Assembly: GCA_036346255.1 (NCBI GenBank)
Contig: CM070620.1
Coordinates: forward strand, 11,954,671 to 12,018,670
DNA: 64,000 bases
Origin: Ampelocalamus luodianensis
Lineage: Eukaryota > Streptophyta > Magnoliopsida > Poales > Poaceae
Direction of reading: 5' to 3'
In this document: positions 35,032 through 45,041 of the stretch, one piece after another
Numbering within the stretch: the stretch's first letter is position 1
Layout: every line of letters starts with the position of its first letter
Position numbers and translations under genes: made by a program
The notes under the pieces: model-generated
Told to the model about the DNA's origin: nothing
Database searches by the model: none
The model's input: only the letters and a program-made list of their open reading frames with translations

Positions 35032-36643
35032 TGAAAGCATCTAGGCCCCTAAAAATTGGTTTTGGTAATTAATGATAATATGTGTATACGGGACTAATAT
35101 GTTTATTGAGTTTTGACAAGGTTAAGTCCCAACTGTGAGGTTGATCATGAAGAAGTATGCTAAAGGACAATTTGAAGAACAATATGGATCAAGGTTAAGG
35201 TACAAATAGCCTAGGATCTTTTTATAGTTTATCGGTCTTAGGAGAAATGGTTGGAATATCGGATTATAGGTTAAATGTCGTACTATTAAGAGGGATCATG
35301 TCTAGTAGCTTGATAGCATGTTCTTGTGCCTTTTAGATTAATTTAGGATCATGCATGCATATGGATTTTGTTTTGGAGAGCCAATTACGCTTTGTTAGGA
35401 TAATCGGTAGTACCGGCGTTGGTTGCGTGGTACGACCGCTCAAAGGCACGACCGGGCTCGTAGTGCGGTACTACCGCACCCCGGTTGTTCCGATTGTTAC
35501 TTGACGGTATGTTTTTTCAGAGAGACATTATTTTGAGTTCGAAGTGCAAACCCTATGTACGGTAGTACCGCAATTGTGGAAGCGGTATGACCGGAACACG
35601 GTAGTACCTCTGTTCTTGAGCGGAACTACCGCACACCGGTCATTCCGACTTTGTAGCGGTATGCATTTTCCAGTAAACACCGTTTTGATTCTCTCGTGAA
35701 ACGGTAGTACCGCACTTGCTGTGCGGTATAATCGACATCGGTAGTACCGCTTGTCCAGTGGCGGTAATACCACGGTGCAAATAAAACGGCTATGTCAGAG
35801 CAGTTAATGCCACTGTTATAGCCGTTACAGAGTGGTTGGAAAAGTGCGGTAGTACCGTATGGTACTTGGCGGTAATACCGTATTTTGCTGAAAATTGGGG
35901 TTTCTTTCTCTAACGATTATAATTGTTGGTGGGGGGGGGTATAAATACCCCTCCACCCGCTCAAGGACAGTGTGCTAGACCACATTTAACCTCTATAGAG
36001 CCTTGAGCATTCATACAACTCCTCAAATACACTTATGCATTCATTGTGAGGTGGTTGAGCCAAAATTCAAGTGCATCCATTCTAGATTGATCCTTTTGCA
36101 CTTGAGTGTTATCAAGCGAAGGTCATTGATTTGTTACTCTTAGAGTTTTGCCGAACTCCTAGACGGCTTGGCGGTGATTGCACGGTGATCTCTTCAAGAG
36201 GATTGTGAAGAGGCCTGGTGCCAAGATTGTGATTAGTTTGGTGTTCACCATCTCCGGAGCGGGGAAGAACAACCACTAGTGATCGAGGGAAGGCTTAATT
36301 CGTGGAGCCGGCTTGAGTTGTCAAGCTTCCTCAACGTAGACTAGTGAAGACCGGCAAGTCTTCGATACCACGGGAAAAACTTTATTGTTTCATTTGTGGT
36401 TTTTCTTATCTTTACTTATTTCGCATTTACAATTCTAGTATTTATCTCGTGTTGAATTGCTTAGCTAAAATTGTATCTAGTTTTAATATTAGCTCTTTAT
36501 TGTAGTAAGTTGCTTGGTAGTTCCTTCATTATATTTGTGTTAGAAAGTATTTGCTAGAATTATCGTGCTCTAAGTTTAATTTGGTCGATTAAATTTAGAA
36601 ACCTCCTATTCACCCCCTCTAGTTGGTTATCCTTGATCCTACA
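35032..36643 (+). mobile_element. Solo LTR, 1.6 kb, with GCGGT duplication
   Basis: The element begins TGAAAGCATCTAGGCCCC (35032) and ends CTTGATCCTACA (36643). Perfect 5-bp target duplications gcggt flank it (35027-35031 and 36644-36648). The CACCCCCTCTAGTTGG stretch near the end is common in grass LTRs of this type. A TATA-like TATAAATACC lies at about 35940. No internal region or partner LTR occurs, so it is a solo LTR. Superfamily (Copia likely) is inferred. Confidence 0.85.
35405..35885 (+). repeat. Cluster of CGGTA-N-TACCG dyads
   Basis: About a dozen near-copies of an 11-nt dyad, CGGTA one base TACCG, such as CGGTAGTACCG, are spaced 20-60 bp apart within the solo LTR (for example near 35406, 35463, 35560, 35702, 35739, 35850). 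The dyads lie upstream of the TATA-like box at 35940, that is, in the U3 region of the LTR. Confidence 0.7.
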
Positions 36644-37125
36644 GCGGTGTGCCGAGTCGGGCGCGGGGAGGCGCGAGCACCAGTGGGCCGGCGGCTGCGC
36701 TAGAGGGAGGCGCGGGAGAAGCGACGGAGGCGGCACAGGGAGCCGGGGTCAGGCCGGTGGCCAGAGGGGAGCCATGGGGAGACGACGGCGCCAAGAATGG
36801 AGGAAGATGAGGAGTTGGGAGTAAGAAGAATGGGGAGGAAGAAGGAGCCGGATTTGTTTCGGTGGTGGGAGAGAGAGATCGCCATGGGATTGGGGATAGG
36901 AAAGAAGGAAAGAGAAGAGCCAGCGGGGCATAGGAAAGAGAACGCTCATACTGACTAGGATAAAATCGGCCAAGTCAACAAAACCACCGCTCCAAACCGC
37001 TACGGGGGGTTATTTGACCGGATTTGACAAATTCAAGCGGTTAAATAATCGGTTTTGTAGTTCAGAGGTAAACTAGACTTTTCTGATAGTTCCGGGGAGT
37101 AAACCAGACTTTTTCCTAAAATATA

Positions 37126-37418
37126 AATGTCGAAGAATATGTTAGAGACTATCTATTAGAGATGTTGTCTCTAAAGATGATGTAGTATATGTTAAAGACA
37201 AGATTATCTCTAATTATTGAAAATGACTTTACGGATCAAATTTCAAAGAATCAACACAACTAACTCACCATGATTTTTTTCTTCAAAATTAACGTTGAGA
37301 AGAGAAGATCGAAGAGTAATACTAAGATACAGTAATAATCACTAGGGACCATCTAGAAGTCCAAAACCCCACTCAAAACCCTACATTCGTCCCCATCGTT
37401 CGCAGATCTAGAACTAGT
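37126..37418 (+). promoter_or_regulatory. Upstream region of the MYG1-family gene
   Basis: Only about 290 bp separate the MULE 4 target duplication from the start codon. No strong TATA box is seen. The last 100 bp (37340-37418) are C-rich and fit a 5' UTR. MULE 4 therefore replaced or displaced the distal promoter. Confidence 0.45.
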
Positions 37419-40400
37419 ATGCTCGCCGCCTGCGCCTGGAGGCTGTCGCAGCGAGCCGTCACGTTCCCTCCCCGCGTGCGATCCCAAATGCTAAACCCTT
37501 TCCCCATGGCCGCCGCCGCCTCGCCCAAGCGCTTGAGGGTCTACTCGTCCGCCGCCCGCGACGGCGACTCCTCGGACAGCGCGGGGAGCGGCAAGCGCGT
37601 GGGGACCCACAATGGCAGCTTCCACTGCGACGAGGCGCTCGGCTGCTTCCTCATCCGCCTCACCTCCCAATTCGCCGGCGCCGACGTCGTCCGCACCCGC
37701 GACCCCCAGGTCTCTCGCTTCTTCACTGGCCCGATTAGCTTTCCATTTCCCCCAAACTTTTAGCAGATTTTGTGGTTTTTTTTTTAAAAATGATTTTGTT
37801 TCGGTGAAGTTGGACTGTTTGTGGGGATTGGGTTGCGGGATTGTATGCGATGATTCGTAAACTCGACGGACATGTTGGGTTGCGATTAGGCTCTGCACAT
37901 ACTTATCTAGCTCGCCATTAAACTTGGTTTTTTTGGCTGAACTGTGTTTCCCCCCAAATTCCACCCCAAAAAAATCGTAAGTATATGCACAAATACGATC
38001 AGAGTAATGGATAGGGGTTTATGTTTTCGAACAAATTAGTAGCATCCCTTCGGGCTTGATCGGATTTCATACTGCCGCATGTATGTGAAGATGTGAACTG
38101 TAACCGTAGAAATTTGATGGTTTTGTGTGCTACGATCACATATCATCTGGCACATGATTCTACCTTTCTGGATCTCATGCTAAATACGCCCTGTGCTTTA
38201 AGATGCTGTCAAATTTCTTTCTTATCCGTGATAAGCTGATATTCTGTCTCATGGCCCTTTAGTTTGTAGGTGGTGTCAGTGCAACCATCAATGTTGAGTG
38301 AGTTATAAAGTTATGTTAGCATGGGCACCCATGCTTCATTTCCTAGAGTGATTTGCTTATGAAATGTCGCCTGTAGTTGTGTATGATACAGCAAAAGACA
38401 TTCACTTTTTCATTTGCTGTATCCTGTTCTTGAACTTACTTGTATTGCTCTTTTCCTTATTGAACTTCACTGTAGATCCTTGATACGCTGGATGCTGTGC
38501 TTGACGTTGGTGGTGTCTATGATCCCAGCCGGCATCACTATGATCATCATCAGAAGGGCTTCAACGAGGTCTTTGGACATGGCTTTAACACGAAACTTAG
38601 CAGTGCTGGGCTTGTCTACAAGGTACTTGCCATAGAAAATGCAGGTCCTGAAACTTGAATTCTTTTCATGGAGCCATATATTAGTGGATGTCATGAAATT
38701 TCATAGCACACGTTGTTTTATGTATGCACAGCCTTTCTGTAATTTATTAGTGTATCGAAGTTTACAAGTTGAAAATTGACGATTGTAACTACTACTCTAG
38801 TAGTTGATTTTATCCTTTTCATTTATGACAAAAAATGGTTTGTTTATCATTTAAACTTGGCCTGATATTGCAGCATTTTGGTAAGGAGATAATTGCAAAG
38901 GAGCTTCAGCTTAATGAGGACCATGAAGATGTTCACCAGCTGTATCTTGCGATATATAAAAGCTTTGTTGAGGTGTGAATCTAAACTCATAACCAGCTGT
39001 GAAATTTACTGTAATGCTTTTGATATATAATGAGTAAATGACTAAGTTGAACCTTGTATTTTTTTTTTTTTTTTTTTAAAAAAATATCTGGCCACTATTG
39101 TCAACTCACTAGTTTTCTGAACCATCTTCTTGTCATGATAATGCAGTACTTGAGTTATAAGGAGCTTATCTGGATTTAGTGGGTCTGGTATGGAGAGATC
39201 CACTGTATGCTGGCAGAATGTGATTGCTATGCAGTCTGCTGCTTGGTGCTGGTTGTGAGGTTGAGAGATGGTTCTTGCAGGCAGAGAAGGGATGAGATGG
39301 GCCTATAGTATCGATCAAGTGACAAAGTTCATACTTTTGCTTGAAGTTTCACAAGTTACTAACAACAACAACACATCCTTTGGTTCCAAACAAGTTGGGG
39401 TAGGCTAGGAGTGAAATCTCCTCAAAGTCAAAAAGACGAGAGTCTTGTAATAATAATAATAATATAATAATAATAAAGCTAAAACCCTAAGCCTTACAAC
39501 CTGCTATCTGAGCCGAGAGCCTAAAACACCGCCCTTAAATCTTCTTATGGTTCCGGTGCGTGGATCGCTAATTTCCATGTGCTCCTATCCAAAGCTAATT
39601 CTTTAGCTGCATTCCAATCCCTCAAATCTCTTTTAACTGCTTCCTCCTACGTCAGTCTTGGTCGACCTCTGCCTCTTCTTACGTTTTCAGTACGCCTTAA
39701 AATTCCACTACGAACCGGTGCCTCAGAAGGCCTCCATTGGAGATGTCCAAACCATTTTAAGCAATGTTGGACAAGCTTCTCTTCAATTGGTGCTACCCCC
39801 ACCCTATCATGTATATCATCGTTGCGGATTCGATCTCGCCTTGTGTGGCCACATATGCACCGCAACATCTTCATCTCCGCTATACTCATCTTCTGTATAT
39901 GTTGTCTTTTAGTCGCCCAGCATTCTGCTCCATATAGCATCGCAGGTCTGTTCGCCGTTCTATAGAACTTACCCTTTAACTTTTGAGGGACGTTTTTGTC
40001 ACACAGGACACCCATTGCTTGGTGCCATTTCACCAACCCCGCTCTAATCCGGTGGCTTACGTTTTCATCAATCTCGCCGTTCCACTGTAGCATCGATCCC
40101 AAATATCTAAACGTGTCCTTCCTAGGCTCTACTTGTCCGTCCGGACTAACATTTCCATCATCTACCCTGGCACCGCTGAAATCATACTTTATATACTCAA
40201 TTTTAGTCCTACTAAGTTTAAAGCCCTTCGATTTTAAGGTCTTTCTCCACATCTCCAGCTTCCTATCGACACCTATCCTACTCTCATCAACTAACACTAC
40301 ATCATCAGTGAAAAGCATACACCAAGGGATATCTCCTTGTATGTCTCGTGTGACCTTGTCCCTCACTAGAGCAAAAATGTATGGGTTCAACGCTGACCCT

Positions 40401-43400
40401 TGGTGTAGTCCTATCTTAATAGGGAAGTCACTAGTATCACCACCACATGTTCTGACATTAGTCACAACATCTTGGTACATATCTTTAATTAGAGTAACAT
40501 ACTTTGTTGGGACTTTTTTTTCTCCTTTGGAGCGTTCACCACAGGACCCTTCTTGGCACTTTGTCATAGGCTTTCTCCAAGTCGATAAACACCATATAAA
40601 GATCCTTCTTTTGCTCCCTATACCTCTCCATCAACTGTCGTGTCCAGAAAATTATCTCTGTGGTCCACCTCACAGGCTTAAAACCAAATTGGTTTGTCGT
40701 CACGCTAGTCACTCTTCTTAAACGGTGCTCGATCATTTGCTCCCGAAGCTTCATTGTGTGGCTCATGAGCTTAATTCCTCAATAATTAGTACAACTTTGA
40801 ATGACTCCTTTATTTTTGAAAATTGGTACTAATGTGCTCCTCCGCCACTCGTTAGCCATCTTGTTCGATCTAAAAATGCTATTGAACAAATTAGTTAGCC
40901 AAATGAGCGCCAGTTCTCTCAGACATTTCCACATCTCGATAGGAATGTTATCAGGCCCCAACGCCTTACCCACTTAATGCCTCTCTTACTTCCGACTCCT
41001 GGATTCTTCGAACAAACCGCCTATCGGTGTCATCAAAAGCATCATCCAGTTCAATCATACTATCGTTATTGTCATGATTGAACAGCTCGTCAAAGTAATC
41101 TCTCCACCTATCCTTGATCTCATCGTCTTTCACCAAAAGTCTATTCGTGTCGTCTTTGATGCATTTAACTTGGTTGAAATCTATCGTCTTCCTTTCTCGA
41201 AGTTTAGCCATCTTGTAGACATCCTTCTCGCCCTCCTTTGTACTTAGTTTCTGGTAGATTTTCTCATAGGCCTTGTCTCGTACCTCATTCACCGCTTTCT
41301 TTGCTTTCTTTTTTGCTGCTTTGTATTTCTGTACGTTGTCGTCGCTCATATCATGATGCATATGCTTGTAGCATGCCTTCTTCTCCTCGATAGCCTTTTG
41401 CACTTCCTCGTTCCACCACTACGTGTCTTTATGTTTGCATCTTGTCACTCGGGTCACTCTAAGCACGTCCGTAGCCACCTTCCTGATGCGAGATGCCATC
41501 TCTGTTCACATACTATTCGCTTCTCCCACGTTCCATATCCCTTTTGCGATCATCCTCTCCTTAAACGCCTGTGATGCATCCCTTTCGAGTTTCCACCACT
41601 TCGTCCTCGTGGCTCTGGTGACCTTAGCCTGTCGAACCCGTGTACTAAAACGAAAGTCGGAGACTACCAACTTATGTTGCTGGACAACACTCTCCAGGTA
41701 TAACCTTACAGTCTATGCAGGCTCGTTTGTCCTCCCTCCTAACAAGGGCAAAATCGATTTGGCTAGAATGCTGACCACTACTAAATGTAACTAGATGGGA
41801 AAGTCTCTTTCTAAAAAAGGTGTTAGCTATCATGAGATCAAAGGCTATGGCAAAATTTAAGATATCTTCTCCCTCTTGGTTTTTATCACTATAACCAAAA
41901 CCCCCATGCACCCTTTGAAACCCCCCACTAGTTGTACCAACATGACCATTGAAATCGCCTCATAAGAAAAGCTTCTCACTATTAGGCACACTTCTAACCA
42001 TGTTATTTAGGTCTTCCCAAAAATGCCTCTTAGCGGCCTCATCTAGACCTACTTGAGGAGCATATGCGCTAACAACATTCAAAACCAAGTCGCCAAAGAT
42101 TAGTTTGATTAGGATAATCCTATCCCCCTGTCTCCTCACGTCGACAACTCCGCTCTTGAGGTGCTTATCGATTAAGATGCCCACTCCATTCCTGTTTCGT
42201 TCTATTCCAGTATACCACAACTTATAGCCAATATGCTCCACCTCCTTCGCCTTCTGACCCATCCATTTAGTCTCTTGAATGAACAAAATATTTACATGTC
42301 TCTTAATCGCCGTATCAACTAACTCTCTTAACTTACCTGTTAAGGACCCTACATTCCAGCTACCCAGACGGATCCTGCTCTCCTCGGCTAGCTTCTTTGC
42401 CCCTCGCACTCGTCGAGTAAAGTGTGAAGACCCTTGCACATTTTTCACTACATCTGGGCGACGACATAGCGTGTCACTAAGGGGGTGATATCTCGGCCCT
42501 TGCTCATTTATCACCACACCCGGGTTCCAATATGGCGCGTCGCTAAGAGGGTTACGCCCCAACGAATTATCAATTTTGGGTTTCATTCCATGAAAAGGTG
42601 GCTTGATTTTTATGTTGGCTCGCCGGACCTAACACAACACTCCTCCTTTTTCCTAGCTTGGGACAGACTATGTAGAAAACTACACAAGCGGAGTTAAAAC
42701 TGTGTTGTATTGTCCAACAAACGAGGCGTCATGCTTTCGTTGAGAGTCGAACTCGAGACCTCCCGCTTACTAAATGGGTGCTGTAACCAACTGAGCTACG
42801 AAAGCTAGCTAAACTATCACCTGACATCAATTTTCTGAGACATATCCATTTGTCCTCCGTTATTCATTCATGTGTTTATTTGTCTACCATTTATGTCTGA
42901 ATTGCCCAATACAAATATTTTCCACATGATATGCCAAAGAAGCAATACCTCTGTCATGTAACAGGCACTTGATGCAATTGACAATGGAATCAATCAATAT
43001 GACACAGACCAACCCCCAAAGTATGTGAACAATACACATTTGTCTTCACGCGTTGGGCGTCTTAACCCGGACTGGATTGATCCAGACCAATCAGCTGAGA
43101 AGGAAAATGCTGCTTTTCAACAGGCAATGATGCTTGCTGGAAGTGAATTTATGGAGGTATGACTTATGCCTGTGTAGTGTATTAATGTGTTTACTTCATG
43201 CACTGCATAAGAACTTTGTTGTCAGATTATGTGTTTGCTAAATCTCCTCATGGTATATGACAATATTTTCCACTTTCAATGCCAGAGTGTTCGCCTTCAT
43301 GTCAAGTCATGGTTACCTGCAAGGTCTATTGTCACGGAGTGTTTGTTGTCAAGAGGAAATGTTGATCCAAGTGGAGAAATCATGGTTTTAGATAGATTCT

Positions 43401-44559
43401 GCCCGGTAATATCCTGATCCATTTTTGGACTACATCAAATTGGGTCCTATCCACAACTGATTTTTTGACCTGTTAGTATCTGATACTCATGAAAGCGATT
43501 AATGTTATACCAAGTCTCGTTGTGTTATTATCTTTAATGTGCTCAATCTTTTGTAGCGCCCACCTGAAATCATGACATTTTGATCTTGTTGTAGAAGAGA
43601 CCTTTGAAAATTGTTGCATAAAAAAACAGTGGCCTGTGCTTTTAAGTACTTGCCTATTGCCATTAGCCATTTAATTTGCTAATATTATGGTTTTTCTTCA
43701 AACTTGCTTCAGGAAGTGCTTTGTTTAATTAATAATTGCCCGGCATATTGAACTGTAATAGTACTAAGACTTCCAAGCATGTAACTTGAACATCTCTCCT
43801 ATTATGGCAGTGGAAACTTCATCTATTTGAGCTTGAAGAGGAGCTGAAGATTGATCCTCTGACTAAGTATGTGCTGTATCAGGTAAGATATGCCACCCTT
43901 CTCAGTCTATAATCCAATATGAATTTTGGGTTGTAGTTCTAGTTTTGTATAGTTACCACTTACCACCAAAAAGTCTACTAATCTGGAAGTGAAATAGTCT
44001 GTTGCTTCAAGTACCCAACTGACTGTTTGGCTGGTGGAAGTACAATCAACTTTCTTTACACGCTTTTGTGCTTTTTTCGGTTGTAAGTGTCCACTGATTG
44101 GAATTGCTTATTTACTTCATATTTTGTCTTCTCTGATCAAATAACTCCGTAATCAATCTAACAAAGACGCGACAAGTCCTTGGTCGTGTCCAAATTGAGA
44201 GTGTTAAAGTGCTGGAATAAAATTTCAAAACTTGTTTCAATTCGTTTCTTCCTAGCGTTGATCACCAGCATGTTATTTGTGCTCCAAAGCCATTGCTTTT
44301 CGTACGTATGTTGATTTTGGCCACATAATTGCAGGATGAGAGGAGCAAAAGCTGGCGAGTGCAAGCAGTCGCTGTTGCTCCCGATAGGTTCGAGAGCCGA
44401 AAGGCCCTCCCAGAAAAGTGGAGGGGCATGAGAGATGATGAACTTTCGAAGGAAACTGGCATTCCTGGCTGTGTATTTGTTCACATGAGTGGCTTCATTG
44501 GGGGCAATCGGACCTACGAGGGAGCGTTGGAAATGGCAAGAGCTGCTCTCAAATGCTGA
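37419..44559 (+). CDS. MYG1: MYG1-family DHH-like exonuclease (UPF0160)
   Basis: Seven exons: 37419-37709, 38476-38622, 38874-38972, 42965-43156, 43286-43405, 43811-43882 and 44335-44559. All introns are phase 0 with GT-AG borders and the product is 381 residues, close to the usual family length. The N-terminus (1-46) is Arg/Ala/Ser-rich without acids, like a mitochondrial presequence. The metal motif GTHNGSFHCDEALG covers residues 62-75 and the DHH motif YDHHQKGF begins at residue 119. The C-terminal part contains RNPDW-like NPDWIDPDQS and ends FIGGNRTYEGALEMARAALK. MYG1 proteins act as 3'-5' RNA exonucleases in nucleus and mitochondria in other eukaryotes; the plant role is inferred. Intron 3 (4.0 kb) hosts an antisense RTE LINE. 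Confidence 0.93.
39361..42732 (-). mobile_element. RTE-clade LINE in intron 3, antisense
   Basis: On the minus strand the element runs from about 42732 down to about 39361. Its 3' UTR contains TAGCCTACCCCAACTTGTTT (39393-39412 complement) and a GTTGTTGTT tail, both typical of plant RTE LINEs; a TTA-type microsatellite lies at about 39446-39475. The 5' leader holds AAAAGGAGGAGTGTTGTGTT, also a familiar plant RTE word from memory. No target duplication was found. Being antisense in an intron, it need not disturb splicing. Confidence 0.85.
39647..42586 (-). pseudogene. RTE LINE polyprotein: endonuclease and reverse transcriptase
   Basis: From 42586 the frame reads an AP endonuclease with RLGSWNVGSLTGK, FIQETKW, NGVGILIDKHLK and VVSAYAPQVG. 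It is broken near 41960 and continues in fragments (LSHLVTFSSG near 41810; KAYEKIYQKL near 41270; GPDNIPIEMWK near 40960). Reverse transcriptase parts include FIDLEKAYDKVPR (about 40590) and IGLHQGSALNPYIF. The catalytic box reads FTDD at 40301-40312, where FADD is usual. The C-terminal part, RYLGSMLQWNG to the end near 39647, is long and open. Several frameshifts make the copy inactive. Confidence 0.88.
42733..42805 (-). tRNA. tRNA-Thr(AGU)-like sequence at the LINE 5' end
   Basis: The minus strand folds as a 73-nt cloverleaf-like sequence. The acceptor stem GCTTTCG/CGAAAGC is perfect. The D loop has AGTTGGTTA, the anticodon loop TTAGTAA gives anticodon AGT, and the T loop is TTCGACT. The layout equals that of plant tRNA-Thr. 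One mismatch lies in each of the D, anticodon and T stems, so it is more likely a pseudogene or a tRNA-derived 5' module than a working gene. It lies directly upstream of, and in the same direction as, the RTE LINE. Confidence 0.6.
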
Positions 44560-45041
44560 TTCAACGGAAGCACCAAGCAGTAACAGTCTATCATTTGTAT
44601 CATTTGAGTTGCAGTAACAGAGTTGGCCCGCTGCACTTGCATCCATTTTATCATTGACTTGTAGCTGACATTTGAGTACGCATGTTCCTTTGCGTAAAAC
44701 ATCCTCACCTGATAGCAGAGCCGCAGAGGTCGGTTATCTTTATGAAGTTGGAGAAGAACACGTGATTACATTTTATAAAAGACGATGAAACATTGAAACT
44801 CCTTTAACTCGTCGCCATTCCTCAATATTTTGTTATTGTCAGTAAGCACTTTCTATTCATAAGCGGCTGAAAGAATGGCGCGTATATGCATTCTGAGGGG
44901 AAAAAATGCCAGATGTTGCGAAATATGCAGACAGTGCTAAAAGGCGAACAGGTTAATTTACTTTCCAAATTAAGAAATACGTAAGATGAAGGTGAAGCAC
45001 TATAGAATATAGATAAAACCCTATGCACGAGATTTACCAAA
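44560..45041. other. 3' flank of the MYG1-family gene
   Basis: Probably 3' UTR followed by spacer. No gene is supported. Confidence 0.5.

Larger units (their letters stand above)
30559..37116. mobile_element. MULE 4 (Pack-MULE-like), 6.6 kb, perfect 9-bp duplication
   Basis: TIRs of roughly 130 bp start GGAAAAAGTCTGGTTTAC (30559) and end with the complement at 37116. Both carry ACTTTTCTGATAGT-type words, CTACAAAACCGG, TTTGTCAAATCCGG and a CCGTAGCGG-type inner end. The 9-mer taaaatata is repeated exactly at 30550-30558 and 37117-37125, the Mutator signature. The cargo comprises a DUF506-like gene fragment, a GC-rich tandem repeat and two solo LTRs that landed later. With those LTRs removed the element is about 1.6 kb. 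It ends about 300 bp upstream of the MYG1-family start codon. Confidence 0.92.

Noticed and set aside
40536..40766. Separate reverse-transcriptase gene
   Set aside because: It is one frame-shifted piece of the RTE LINE that continues on both sides.
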